NCBI GenBank assembly: GCA_902702965.1 | Contig: CACRXP010000117.1 | Location: forward strand, 19,385 to 83,384 | DNA from: Spirometra erinaceieuropaei | Lineage: Eukaryota > Platyhelminthes > Cestoda > Diphyllobothriidea > Diphyllobothriidae | Direction: 5' to 3' | Length of the DNA: 64,000 bases | Shown: positions 10,681 through 22,649 of the stretch, in pieces | How the letters are laid out: each line of letters starts with the position of its first letter | Numbering within the stretch: the first letter of the stretch is position 1 | Program-made: the position numbers and the translations under genes | Notes under the pieces: generated by a model | The model's database searches: none | The model's input: only the letters and a program-made list of their open reading frames with translations | Told to the model about the DNA's origin: nothing

Positions 10681-12576
10681 AAAACTGTACAGATGAACAC
10701 AGTATTTGAAGGCATATTTACTCGGCTTGGCGGTAAATACAGTAGATATTTGAAGATCATCTAAGCTACAGGAAATGTAGTATGATTTGTAATCTGCAAC
10801 CATCTCGGAGAAAATGTGAAGAGGTGTGCGTAGTTACGGATATTATTCTGCGTGGTGTCGCGTAGTGCACACTCACCGAAGAATCCTTTTCTTATAAATA
10901 CAGGCTACTAGGACCAAATTGTGTCAAAGTTCAGAGGTTGGAATATTTATTTCCGTACCCTCCATTTGGCCCTAACTTAGTTCGTATCCCACCTACACTA
11001 ACCCGCACATTCCTATCATAAACCCCTACCTTCTCATCCCTAACACTAATCCATCTCCTGAAACTGAGTGCCTGTGCCAAGGAGGGTACTGGGCTCCGTG
11101 TCCTATCAGCATTATCAATGGAACGAAATTCGGTAGCGACTCACACCGTGATTAACCTAATGAGTCACATGCCGATTCTTATGGCTGCAGGATGACGGCT
11201 TTCTGTGGTGTGTCTAGAATAAGCTTAATCGATGCTTGTTTGCTCTATTCTTGTCTAACTGTCGTTATCATTTGTAGATTTTTGATAACAACAACCAAGC
11301 AGTTCGTTAGTCGATGTCTTTCCAATCGGCGGCATGTTATTCGCACCATGACAGCGGCTTCACTTCCGCGAACCAGCATTTCGCACTTTCTTTCCTAGGT
11401 TACTTTCTTACTTTTGAGAGAAGTTCAGAAACCGCAGTGGGCCTTCTTATATACTGAAAGGACCATTTTGGTCAAAATATGACCTCTTCCTTGGGTCGGT
11501 ACAAAGATAATCGACTCGGATCATCAGCAGGGTCACCGGCGCTCCTCGTGTGCTTTCTGAGATATGCTGCAGTTTTAAAACTTCCACTTTTAATCATCCC
11601 AGAAATTCATGCACTAATGTCACTTAAAGTTGACCCCTCCGTAGTGGATAGTTAGATCAATTTTGATTCCCGTCCGATTCCAGATTTCGTGAAGGTCTCT
11701 ACAAAGAACATTCAACCCGCTGCGACGTTCACCTTCTAAAAGACTTACGACTATCAAGCTGATTCCCTTGGAGAACCCTATGACTAAGAATCAGTTATAC
11801 ATCACACCGCTAATGCAAATACCAAACCAGGCGAGAATGGAACTATAAGTCCTCTGGAATGCCTTTCACGTCCACAAATCGGCCAGCGACTGAAGATCAG
11901 TGAGTGTGGCATCACACGGGTGCAGAAGCTATGCGAAGTCCTTGTAAGTTGTATTATGCTTGTCCCAATTGCCGTGATCTCTTCGAGAAACTCAGTGTCC
12001 ATCCACGTGTGCTTCACTGACAAATAGGCTCCTTCGATTATTACTTTTGAACCTTGTTTAGCGATAAGTCTTTACCTGTTGTTCTCCAATGATTTCAACC
12101 GGGAGTTCCAAGACGGCGTGGCGAGGCCAATAATTTTAGGGCGTGTGAATTGCATTCCTATTGGGCGTATTTAGCGCAGCGGTGGAATTTGAGAATTTTT
12201 CGTGCATTCCCTGTTGTTTCAATGTTGCACCTGGTTGCAGGTCTACGATGAGTTATTCAAGAACAGAGGGATTATCTAGGTTTTAAGGTATTGAATGCGG
12301 CGTGAACAATTATTTTATCAAGATTGTGAAGCTTAGATGGAGACCTCGTGACAACTGACTAGAAAAAGTATAAGACTGCTAGCACTGATTTAGGCGACGT
12401 AAATGAAACTAAATTAATGAAGATCAGTGACATTTCGAAGATTCCGGCTTTCATTTGCCATCACCAGGAAGACGTGACATGTATTCCACGGTGCCTCACT
12501 CTTGTTCTTCAATCCCCATGAATTTTCGAGCTAGTTAGCACGATCTCCGCTGGCGACCATTGTACTACTAATGCAC
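10681..12576. other. Gene-free stretch with a degenerate CCCTAA-like tract
   Basis: No exon recognised. From about 10970 to 11060 the sequence is rich in ccctaac/cccta-type words, a degenerate telomere-like or low-complexity tract like those at 19.8, 22.7 and 36.9 kb. The rest shows only short frames. Confidence 0.4.
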
Positions 12577-12595
12577 TATATATATATATATATAT
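12577..12595. repeat. (TA)n microsatellite
   Basis: An uninterrupted TA run directly before a dispersed repeat that starts ttttcgaaagaaataagc. A similar TA run precedes the related repeat copy at 63.5 kb. Confidence 0.9.
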
Positions 12596-12599
12596 TTTC

Positions 12600-12850
12600 G
12601 AAAGAAATAAGCTCTTTGGGAAAGATAAACAAGTTTTATTGTAAATTTTCGATCTTGGTTCCCCAAGTAGTCTTCAGGCGTGACGTAAGTGTGCAAAACA
12701 TTTAACATTTTAACACGCCGAAAAATTCGATTTTGCCTTGTCACTCCTGCTGCTGTAATGTTCTGATTGGCTAACACCTTTTCCACTTTTCTTTGAGGCT
12801 GTTGTACACCGTATCTAATTCTACGTGTCGATTGATATATGCGCTATCAG
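12600..12850 (-). repeat. Penelope-associated terminal-repeat-like sequence
   Basis: The minus strand carries CTGAAGACTACTTGGGGAAC, then ATCGAAAAT, then a run towards AATAAAAC (12630-12677). This resembles the hammerhead-like layout (CTGA, short stem, CGAAA) seen beside Penelope relics at 35.2 and 59.7 kb. The shared words gtgcaaaac and gattggctaac link it to copies at 19.3, 23.0, 36.4, 54.4 and 59.1 kb. Assignment to Penelope terminal repeats is inference. Confidence 0.5.
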
Positions 12851-12857
12851 AATGAAT

Positions 12858-13447
12858 GACTATTAATTTAGCATGAATTTCTCTCGTGGAATTTTGACGA
12901 CCTTAACAATACAATTCTGTATTGTGGAAAACATGCATAAAAGTATACATTCTTCTACTTATGCGGTAGAAAATTACGTCGTTTTTCAATATTACACTCA
13001 AAAGAGGTGTATAATTTGGCTTTCAAAAACTTTTCCAATTCCCGCATAATTTTGAACCCGACCCGCCGTTACAATTGCATTTAGTGTTTCCAAACTGAAT
13101 GCAGTATATTTCGGCTTACGGAAAACCACACCTTTTTCTAAGGTATGAAAAGGAGACCGTATGAGGTTAATATAATTGGACAGTGGATTTGAGCCACATT
13201 GTTAACTTTACAAGACACATTTGTAAATGCAGAGAAATGACGTTTTAGGATCAGCCATTTCACGGTCTTTAAAAATCTCACAAAAAGAAATTTTGTTTAA
13301 ATCGAATTATACTCTTTCTCGAATAACAATTGAAAAAACGTAATTTTACACCGTGTGAGTAAGAGAATGAATATTTTATATACCTTTCTTGTGATATTCA
13401 ACTAGATTTTTGAGGACATCGAAAATCGTTGAGAAAAATGCATGCGA
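12858..13447. repeat. Long-inverted-repeat element, copy 3, outer arms lost
   Basis: Contains the inner half of both arms (gtggaaaacatgcataaaag on the left, gacatcgaaaatcgttgag on the right) and the unique centre (gaacccgacccgccgtta). The terminal CAGTAG parts are absent. Confidence 0.7.
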
Positions 13448-14171
13448 TGTGCATTAGAAAAGACATGACTGCATTTCCAACATATTTTTACTTGAAAATT
13501 GGCGATGAACACGTCCTCATTCTGCTTTCACAAGTAGTTAATTATCGTAATACGTTCTCATTCACCGTTTTTACATCATGATGCGGGATGACTGTACGGG
13601 TAAAACTGCGAATTTTCCTGCAGGTGTGTCCCGTTGTTGCATTTTTGAATGAGAACGCGGTTGCAGTTGTGGCCAGAGCATAGTTCCGCATTTAGATCGT
13701 TGGTATTTGCCCGAAGGCAGGCATGCAACGGACTGCTCTGCTGGAACAAAACAACCAGCCACCACACAGCAGGTTGATTAATCCATTGACAGTTCTGAGT
13801 GGGTACCTCACCATAGGAAGACTCGCCAGGTGGCATTGAAGACGGAAGTTGCATGCGAACTTTTTAATTTAGACTGACGAGAATGGAGAAGTTCTCAAGA
13901 ACTAACGAGTTATATCTCACGAGCCCCTAGCCTTAAAGGCAGCAAGTAAAACTGAGCAATGAATAATATAGAGGTTATGCATGTTAAGAAATCTGACAAC
14001 AGAGCGCGACAACAACGCATGCTCTGGTGGACGATGATGTCGCAATTGGATGAATTAGACATGTAGGGAGAGGAAGTAGGCGGGACGGAGGAGTAGAGGG
14101 CAAGGGAGGAGAAGGGCAAAGCAGTGTGCAGGGTGAATAAGCAGGGAATAGGGGAAATGGAGGAACAGGGC
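13448..14171. other. No gene recognised
   Basis: Mostly unique DNA. A purine-rich stretch at about 14060-14165 (gggagagg/ggagga) lies just downstream of the Gypsy integrase scrap and gives an artificial proline/leucine-rich extension of its frame. Confidence 0.4.
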
Positions 14172-14465
14172 TTAGGGGGTCAGCACATTTTTGTCCTTGT
14201 GACAGGTCCGGTGGCCCCTCTGCAACAGCAGCCTTGACCCAATCGACACTGACCACGTCCTTCTTGTCACCGTGAAGAATCCGGCAAGTCCTGGGGTTGT
14301 GCGTGAGCACGCTGAACGCTCTTTCGTATGCTGATTCCAGCGGCTGACGCACACGGTCACAACGGACAAACACATAAGTACAGTTGTCCAAGATTTTTCA
14401 ACATAAGACTCAGTCAGTGAAGTTCGATGTGGAATCGGGGAAGGCGAGCTCATAAATTGCCGCAA
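14172..14465 (-). pseudogene. Ty3/Gypsy LTR retrotransposon integrase C-terminal relic
   Basis: The minus strand first gives a short FMSSPSPIP-type segment (14400-14465). After a frame change it reads DNCTYVFVRCDRVRQPLESA, then GDKKDVVSVDWVKAA. This is the layout of the end of Gypsy polyproteins: a TxVFVRxDxVRxPL block, a beta-rich segment, then a VSVDRVKAA-like block. No RT, RNase H or LTR was found nearby. It is a short, frameshifted scrap of an endogenous element. Confidence 0.65.
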
Positions 14466-14689
14466 ACTGGGCGCAAATATGTCGGGAGTTTTACCAAAAG
14501 TATACGCGGAAATGGGCAGGAGTTTTAGAACCAGGAGTATGTCCCATGTAATTCAATTCCGCGTAGACTTTCCTGACAGACTTAAGTTAGATTTCGGAAG
14601 AAGATGACGATGATGAAAACCATTTTCTTTATCTTGGTACATTTTTGCCAAATTGATTTGTTTGTAAAAAGGACAACGGTAGGGCAAAG

Positions 14690-15628
14690 AACCCCATCCA
14701 GCTTTTGGTAGACTGTGGATTCGCCGGTTTCGGGACTCATAGCCGAGGTGGTCCTACAACGGCTGGAGTCGCTGGTTTTCCGACACCACAGACCAAAATT
14801 CTGGGCTCGGTATGTTGATAACGTCTTCGTCACCATCGAACAAAATCAGGTACTGACATTCAAAGAACATCTCAACGCCGTCTTCCCGGACATTATATTT
14901 ACAATGGAGGAGGAAGAAAATAACCAGCTGACCTTCCTTGATGTCCTTGTATGTCGCAAAGATTGTGGTGGCCTAAAAACCGAAGTGTTCAGGAAAGCGA
15001 CAAATACGACGCAAATACTGAACTCCAATAGCAACTACCTGATCAGTCACAAACGCAGTTGCGTAAGGCCGCTATACCGGCGCGTTGAGACGCACTGCAA
15101 TTAAATGAAAACCAAGGTTGCTGAATTTCAATATCTTCAACGTGCAATGAGAGTCAATGGTTACCCGCGCAACTTTTTCAACCAGAGTATACGAAAAGGA
15201 CACCAGAGACCAAATCCAACCGGCCCCAAAATTTTGGCGGGCTCTTCCATACGTGAAGAACGTCTCGGAAGCCGTCAGTCGTCTTCTCACTCCACTTGGA
15301 TTTGGGGTTGCGCAAAGGCCGGAAGCAACCATTAGGCGCCAAGTAATGAGGCCAAAAGACCCGCTGCCACGGCGGGAAACGTCTGAAGTCGTTATCTGGA
15401 TCTGGTGTAGTTGCGGACAAAGCAGCTACGTAGGAGCAACTGGGAGGTTACTCCGTACGCGAATAGCCGAGCACGCAGCAGCAGTGAGGCGGGAGACGCT
15501 TACTCTCAGGTGGCGGCACACTCAACGGGACCCGGCCATATTTTCAAACTTCAAGAGGCCGAAATCCTCGCAAGCGGTGACAACCGCGTGCGCCGCGAGC
15601 TGCTCGAGTTATGGTTCTCAGGCCCGCA
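14690..15628 (+). mobile_element. Penelope-like element: RT C-terminus plus GIY-YIG endonuclease
   Basis: Frame 14715-15104 begins SPVSGLIAEVV and contains the catalytic region FWARYVDNVFV, where the usual YVDD is YVDN, a probable loss of the second catalytic Asp. Next come FPDIIFTMEEEENNQLTFLD and SNYLISHKRSCVRPLYRR. After frameshifts near 15105-15200 and 15500, the linker leads into the endonuclease WIWCSCGQSSYVGATGRLLR and RIAEHAAAV. This is followed by VAAHSTGPGHIFKLQEAEIL and ELLELWFSGP. The GIY-YIG pattern is therefore present as YVG, with R and EH further on. The 5' end is truncated; the 3' end disappears into the assembly gap. Confidence 0.85.
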
Positions 15629-16037
15629 NNNNNNNNNNNNNNNNNNNNNNNNNNNNNNNNNNNNNNNNNNNNNNNNNNNNNNNNNNNNNNNNNNNNNNNN
15701 NNNNNNNNNNNNNNNNNNNNNNNNNNNNNNNNNNNNNNNNNNNNNNNNNNNNNNNNNNNNNNNNNNNNNNNNNNNNNNNNNNNNNNNNNNNNNNNNNNNN
15801 NNNNNNNNNNNNNNNNNNNNNNNNNNNNNNNNNNNNNNNNNNNNNNNNNNNNNNNNNNNNNNNNNNNNNNNNNNNNNNNNNNNNNNNNNNNNNNNNNNNN
15901 NNNNNNNNNNNNNNNNNNNNNNNNNNNNNNNNNNNNNNNNNNNNNNNNNNNNNNNNNNNNNNNNNNNNNNNNNNNNNNNNNNNNNNNNNNNNNNNNNNNN
16001 NNNNNNNNNNNNNNNNNNNNNNNNNNNNNNNNNNNNN
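15629..16037. other. Assembly gap (409 N)
   Basis: A run of N. It separates a Penelope-like element on the left from an RTE element on the right, so the junction of the two elements is not observed. Open frames crossing it are artefacts. Confidence 1.
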
Positions 16038-17055
16038 CGGACGATCAGTTATCACGGTGACAGTGAGCCAGTTTTCCTGTCACCCATACTGTTCAACTAC
16101 GCTATTGACTGGATCCTCGGGAGGGCCCTACGCGACAGTGACGGTGTTGAATTTGCACCCGGACATCGACTGACTGATCTCGACTATGCCGATGATGTCG
16201 CCGTACTTGCTTCAAGTTTTGGTGATCTGCAGTCTATGGTGTCACGGGTGAACGAGGTCGCTAAATCAGTCGGTTTGTCCATAAACGCTGGGAAGACCAA
16301 AGTATACTCAAGCTGCATCCCTGACCAGGTGGAGGCACCCCTAGGGATTGATAGCTGTCAACTTGGAGAAGTGGACAGTTTTAAATACCTCCGGGCGCGG
16401 CTGCTGCCTAATGGACAGAGTAAGGACGACATTGTCTCCCGAATCGATGCTGCCCGCTGGGTTTTTTCAAGCCTTCGGAAATGCCTGTGGAACCGACGTG
16501 ACCTCTCCATCGCCACTAAGATTCGCGTGTACCGTGCATCTGTCCGGTCTGTCCTTCTCTACGGTTGTGAATGCTGGGCTTTGCCCGTGGCGGATGAGCG
16601 AAAACTTGAGGTATTTGACCACCACTGCCTGAGGATCATCCTTCGAGTGAAGTTAACCGACTTCGTCTCAAATGAGATAGTCCGCGCTCGCTGCGACAAC
16701 ATCGCAAGGAAAACTTAGGCCATCCAAGAAAGACGACTGAGGTGGTTCGAGCATGTTCTTCGTCGTCCACCTCAGGAGCTCAGTGTTACTGCCCTCGATC
16801 CGGAACCGTCGCCCCATTGGAGGCGTCAAAGAGGGGGTCAGTTCAAAACCTGGCTCGACACTGTCCGTCAGGACATGGAGATGGTTCTTGGACCTTCAGT
16901 ATTCGGTCTCCGTAGTTGGCGAAGGGAATGGGTTGAGCTGTCTAGATCTGCTGCCGCGGATCGTCACGCGTGGAGAGGTACAATTCGGGACATCATCGAG
17001 GCCGGCTAGATCAGGCATGATCGCAGCCGTATCAAGTACAAAAGTAAGTAAGTTT
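16038..17055 (+). mobile_element. RTE-clade LINE, 3' part (RT and C-terminal domain)
   Basis: The frame starts inside the RT at LSPILFNYAIDWIL, with the intact catalytic box LDYADDVAVLASS near 16180. It continues with INAGKTKVYSS, DSFKYLRARLLPNGQSKDD, RVYRASVRSVLLYGCECWAL and CLRIILRVKLTD. A nonsense TAG at 16716-16718 interrupts the protein. The same frame then continues with IQERRLRWFEHVLRRPP and ends IRDIIEAG with a stop at 17007-17009. The 3' tail has gtaagtaagt units, as is usual in RTE elements. The 5' part is hidden by the gap. It is dead because of the stop, yet less decayed than its neighbours. Confidence 0.85.
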
Positions 17056-19139
17056 CCGAGCAATTTTCACACCAGCATCCAGCACGGATGACGAAATCAC
17101 GGCCATTTGCGTCTCGAACTCGGACTGACAAGCCACCACCGCATCAATTTCGACCCCCAGCGGTGATTGCGAGGACTGTTATTTGCAGTGCACTTACGGT
17201 CGACAGCAGCCAGGAGCTATAAATACTGCACTCCTGGTGACACCAGCACCTTTATCTGCGAATGTGTCTGAGGATGGATTCGATTGAGAATTCGAAATGT
17301 CAGGCCAATACATTTCTTCTTCCAGTGATCGCATCTTCACCTTCTAGGCTGTGGATCGTGTGCCGATGTATGCACACGCGGAATCCTGTTAGGTACTGAT
17401 TACTGGCAGTTGTGGTCAAGTGCGAAGCAATGAAAATCAGAGATTAACCGAACACTAACTGAGGGATAACAGAAAGGTCTGCGAGAGGATAGGCCCAGTT
17501 GTTCGAGGGTCACGTTAATTGTAAGATGGACTGTCATGGAATATCCTGCTGGATGCCGTATTAGCATGCGTTCATCATTTTACCACCGACCGCCTCCAGC
17601 GTTCTCTTGTCTTCGTCAGCCTACTTTTCAACTGAAAGTTCCCAATTACCACCATTTCCGAACGATAAGATCAAAAGGTTACCGGCAGTTAGTTTGAACA
17701 TTTCAAACCCTCATTGCTGTTACAAGCCGTTGTAACAGGGTTCGACATCAAACAGCTTTGACCCATTGAGGATGCCGGCTTTTCTAAAATTCTGAACTGA
17801 GCTCTCAACGAAATGTCTCCGAAACATGGAAATAACTCGGGACAGTCGAAATGTTCACAGAACTGGATTCATGATAGACTGGTACACCCAACTTCACTGT
17901 GAGGTAAACAGACATATTTGCCACTGGCATGACTATCGCTGTTGAAAATTGATTGAATTTTGAACAGCTTCCTTTTTAGTCCCTGGTCTACCTCTCTATC
18001 TTCACTGCCTGGAGACTGAGTACGAATGGCTTACGACGTCGCATGAATTTTAAAAGTCCTTTTAAGCAACCGCAGTAATTTATTGATTGTGAAGTATTCG
18101 CAACTGTCACGACAACATGCATATTGCTTTGGGAGAATGTGTTAGATTCAATGTTGAGTAATCCGGGTAAAAATTCAGCATATGCTAAACCCCGGGTGTA
18201 TGTATGGTAGCATAGACGGATGCTCGCCTAGGGGATTACGGTACGTGCCTATCTTGTTGGGTACTTGAACACACATGCGGGCAGACGCGTAGTGATTAGT
18301 ACGAAGTAGACTGGAATGGATATTTTGCGCTTATCAGTCCATAGTTGGTTGGCCCTAACCAACCCGAGGTTTGCAGGACCTGAAATCTGAAGACAAGATC
18401 TCTGATTATCGACGATCCATCATTTATCCGCAAGCCCCTTGTCCTGTCAACTGCGATTAAACTGGCCAGGTCAGGGTACCAGTTCAGGCCATTGAGCCTT
18501 CTGACCCGATCTACATCCCTCGTGGCCAGCTACATAGCAATAAATACATATAACCAAACAGGAGTGCCGACGAAAATATAGGAGAGACAGCGATGGCCAC
18601 TGCCGACTTATTGACCGCTGTCAGTTATCCTTACACAAATATTCTCCGGTCAAATATGTGGCGTAAGCATAGCCAGAAATTTTGTTTTGTTCATGTATAA
18701 CGACACTTCCACAAGACTTCGCCGGCGTCGTCGTCGGATTAATACATTATTTTAACAAACACGTCCGATGTCTCTCCCATGAAAGTCGTGTTCGTGGCAT
18801 CCAGCCTGATGTGCAGTCTCATGCATGATTCTTCTGGCTGCATGAATGTTTTGTCTCAGGTGAAGTTTTGTTTGCTATTCAAGTTATTCATGGCCGCATC
18901 GAGCAAGTGCGCTCGTCTCTTTACAGGCAAGTGTTGCTTGAGAGTGCCTATAGAGATATGTTAACACGCCTTTGAGCCCCCTCACATAGGCATCTGTTCT
19001 GTTGAGGTGACCTTTATGCCCCCCCTCCCAGCCCCCTAGTACGATTATTCCACCCCTCACTATTCATTTCGTCTGAATACGTATTGATGTAACCAATTTG
19101 AAAATGCACGAGTATGACTCCATTGCCCAAAAACTATTC
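17056..19139. other. Gene-free stretch with dispersed repeat copy
   Basis: No exon recognised. At about 18290-18400 there is a copy of a dispersed repeat (gtacgaagtagactggaatg, then ggccctaaccaacccgag) that recurs at about 21900-22015 and in weaker form at 22150-22240. Confidence 0.45.
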
Positions 19140-19500
19140 TTCAGTTGTGATGCGGCTGACTGACGACGCCTTATAAGTCGGAAATGGCCATTTTAGTTTC
19201 TTTAGTCTGCAATGCTACTTTTACATGTTCACGGACATATGTGAATTAAAGAACGGGCATACCTAGAGAGTAATTGGGAAGATATAATTTCTTATGAAAC
19301 CTTAATTTTACTGTGAACATTTTCGAGACAGGCCCCAGCTCGTCTTCAGACTATGGGTGCGCAAAATCAATAAACTTATAAGCTAAGTCTAACAGGATAT
19401 TTTTTGATTGGCTAACGTCTGTGCCACTGAGTTTTCATTGCAATTTGCTACCTCTTCCGGATTGGTGGGGCCAGTTTGTGTTTGTTCTCAACGATTATGT
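19140..19500. repeat. Two dispersed repeat modules
   Basis: 19150-19225 has the core ggaaatggccattttagttt, also found near 22400 and 30650. 19320-19400 carries, on the minus strand, GTCTGAAGACGAGCTGGGG and then GTCTCGAAAATG. This is the hammerhead-like module of the Penelope-associated repeat family, followed on the plus strand by cgcaaaatcaataaac and gattggctaacg. Confidence 0.55.
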
Positions 19501-19502
19501 AT

Positions 19503-19666
19503 GTCAAGTTGGCGAACGCACGTTTTCGGTAATTCTTCCTCAGGCCAATACAATTACATGAAACGAATGAAAATGTACAAAATCAACAGTGTACATTTTC
19601 ATTCGTTTCATGTAATTGTATTGGCCTGAGGAAGAATTACCGAAAACGTGCGTTCGCCAACTTGAC
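19503..19666. repeat. Perfect 76-bp inverted repeat with 12-nt loop
   Basis: The left arm 19503-19578 (starting gtcaagttggcgaacgcac) and the right arm 19591-19666 are exact reverse complements over 76 bases, by my reading without a mismatch. The loop is aaaatcaacagt. No terminal element features flank it. A transcript would form an uninterrupted 76-bp hairpin. Confidence 0.95.
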
Positions 19667-20944
19667 TTTTCAATTTTAACATGGGAATATTTGCGGAACT
19701 TAGATTATGTATGTGTTCGCCAGACCGATTTGGCGAACGATGCACATAACATCTGAGTGCTTAGTTAAACCTAGCCTCGATCTTAACCACCACCTTGACC
19801 CTAACTTACTTTATCGTTAACTTTAAATGCAACCTTAAACCTAATCCTTAGCTTAACCCCAATCCTTACTTTCAAATCAGTCCCTATTTGGCCAGAAGTG
19901 GGCTTAAAGCCACCCGTATTGCAAGTGTTTCCTGTCTTCATATCCTATTTATACATCCTACCGATATTACTTCCCCAACCGTTTAATGTCTACGCTGATA
20001 CTATTCGATCGGTGTAAACATGACTTCTGTTTTCAACTTTCCCTAATATGTTCTCTTCCCTTCTCATCATCAAGATCACACAGACGGCGACTTGAAGAAT
20101 AGTTGCTTATATTATTACGGAACTGTCTCCGTTCCCTGTTATAAAGGCTCTTGATTTCTATTCTCCGCAAGAAGTGCTATTCCGCTTCTTGGTCCCAGGT
20201 CATGGCGTACTTTTGTCAAGTCGAGTTTTTTCGTAGGAAACCGCCACAACGGTGTTGGACACCGAACACCTAAATATCATTTAGAATGCTGACTTTTTAA
20301 ACAATATTAATCTGAACCGTACAGACATAGAAATGTCTCTGACACATTGAAGTGACAAGGGACAGTCTAAATGCTCACAGAACTGTATTCACGGTAGACT
20401 TGTATACCCGCGCTTTCCTGTGAGGTTAACAGAGACATTTACTACCAGTGTGGATGTCTCCCTGCTCAAATGATCGACTTGTGAACGTCGTCCTATTTTA
20501 AACTACTCTCGAGTCGAGTGCTCAATCCTCATTGCCTGGAGTTTGTGTATTAATGACTTACGACTTCGCATAGACGAGAAGAGGGTTTCCGAGTAACCGC
20601 CGTATCGATTGGTAACATTTTAAACTACTTTATGTACTCTGTGCATGAAAGTAAAGCGTGTATTTAGAAATAACTGGATTTCTGTAATAATCAGATTGAC
20701 TAAATTATTCCGATTAATAAACGAGCATTCATTTTCCCCCAGACAAGATTCCGATTTCCTATACTGCTTGAATGTTGATAAAAACAATTAAAATAAGACA
20801 AACGTCAAAATTTGATCCCCGTTTAGCGCAGACGTATGCAAAAACCATTTATTTTATATGTTGCACAGTTTACTCACACCAATGCCGAAAAAAGGTATAA
20901 CCAACGCACCTGAGAAAAACCAGCACCGCTAATTACGAGATGTA
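19667..20944. other. Gene-free stretch with degenerate CCTTAACC-type tract
   Basis: About 19765-19875 is rich in cttaaccc and cctaa words. No exon recognised in the remainder. Confidence 0.45.
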
Positions 20945-21139
20945 GTGCTTTTTACCTATGCACATTTCCAGTTTAAAATATCCGATGACGACTGGAAGCA
21001 GTGGCTTCAAGGGAAATTAAAAGAAAAAACGTCTTTATGCGATGCCGACCCTATAAACAGCAGTGAGCTGGTGATTCTTGCGGTCATGAAAATTAAAGAT
21101 GCACTGTACATCTCCGTTGCCCTTAAAGGTGCAGGGTAA
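20945..21139 (+). CDS. Unassigned candidate internal exon
   Basis: An open frame reads FKISDDDWKQWLQGKLKEKT, then ELVILAVMKIKDALYISVAL. It has an acceptor-like cacatttccag before TTTAAAATATCC (about 20970) and possible donors AAAG|GTGCAG or CAGG|GTAAAA near 21130. The composition (charged helices, DDW, KIKDA) looks protein-like. I do not recognise a family and see no partner exon on this strand, so a diverged element fragment is an alternative. Confidence 0.3.
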   Translation: MLFTYAHFQFKISDDDWKQWLQGKLKEKTSLCDADPINSSELVILAVMKIKDALYISVALKGAG

Positions 21140-22640
21140 AATCAGGGGTGCAGCTTTCGGTCCATTTAAAAGATCCCCTATTTCTAACAGAGCTTTTGTA
21201 TTAAGCATTGAAGTGAAAACAGATTGGTGCTTCTGAAGCCTCTGTTTTTAGGGTTTGATGATGTCTTTATTGTGATAATTGCTCGATTACAGCGTCTTTG
21301 GTTACCTCCATAGAAGTACATAGCAAGAACCATTTATTTGTGGTAATTTATTTAAGCAAAGTGATTAACAACTGACACAGCAATTGCTTTATGTTAGGAC
21401 GTTGGGATAAACGTGATGAAGTGCGGGTCAAAGTCTTAGCATGTGGGGATATTCCAACCCCCGTTTTATTACTTCCATCGGTGCATGGAGAAGATCAAAA
21501 ATACGCGGCAAGATACGACCCCACATACTTTGTGCCGATAATTCGGGAGCCGCATCGTTACCCGCAACAGAGTGACGCTGGTGCGCCATACTTCATCCGT
21601 CAATAGTGTTACTAATACAAGGCTGATATCCAGACTTAAATACTCAAAGGCCAGTAGGGTCGGAATGGAAACGAAGAAGTTTATGCAATGTTTGTGCGAA
21701 TATAGAGCTGCCTTCGAACTGGTCAGCCCCTCGTCCTTATCTTTATGCATGATGTAGAAGGTGACACAGCTGAAACTCGAAAACTCACTCATACGGAAGA
21801 GGATCATATACGTGAGAGGAGGATGTGCGTCTATGGGGTTACTGTGACGTGCCTGCCTTGATGGGTACTGGGGCACAAGCCAGAGCATTGGCGGACAGAC
21901 GCATAGTGAATGGGACGAAGTAGACTGAAATAGATATTTCTCGCTTGTTAGCCATCGTTAGTTGGCCTTAACCAACCCGATGTTTACAGGAATCAGAATT
22001 TAAGCTGGAGATGCCTAATTATGGAAATTTATTGGGTTCATTCATCAACCATTCATTCACGAGGCCCCTGTCCTGTTCATTGTTATCGGGCAGTATTATC
22101 TGTGGTATGAGTACGTTAACAAGGACATGCCGGTACGCTTTGGGACCAAAAATATAGCCCGCCGTACAAAGTGGACTGAGATGGACGTCTCCGACTTGTA
22201 ACCCATCGTCAGTTGGCATTGACTACCCCTTTCTGCCAATGTGACCACGATGTCCCCCAGCGCTCTAGTATGATTATCCCGCCCACCACTATTCACTTCG
22301 TCTAACGACGGGTTGGTGTAACTAACTTGAAAATTCACGAGTAAAACTTGATTCTCCGACAAGGCCTTCTTATATAATGTTATGGTTGGCTAACGACGGC
22401 TAGCGAGCCAGAAATGGCCATTCCAGTCTTCTTTGTCCTTGTCAGCAATGCTATTTTTACATACATGCGTATACATTTTAAACAAGAAAACCTGCATGCC
22501 AGGATATTGAACTAATAGGATGACATTTCGGGAGACTGTAAGGCTAGATCGCAGTTGGTAGCGAGGCCCTGTATTACAGATGGGGGTGTTTACTGGGGCT
22601 GTTTTGTGTGGCTCCATAATCACATCTGACCCTTTGGCTT
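21140..22640. other. Gene-free stretch with dispersed repeats
   Basis: 21900-22015 repeats the module at 18290-18400 (ggacgaagtagactgaaata, ccttaaccaacccgatg). 22150-22240 is a third, weaker copy. 22375-22450 carries the ggccattccagtcttctttg module shared with 19.2 and 30.65 kb. No exon recognised. Confidence 0.5.
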
Positions 22641-22649
22641 TCTGTTTTA

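Noticed and set aside
13984..14170. Proline/leucine-rich extension of the integrase relic
   Set aside because: It is translation of a purine-rich simple tract downstream of the element end, not protein.
15157..16718. Very long frames (up to 435 codons) across 15.2-16.7 kb
   Set aside because: They cross the run of N and fuse Penelope and RTE sequence; the apparent fusion is an artefact.
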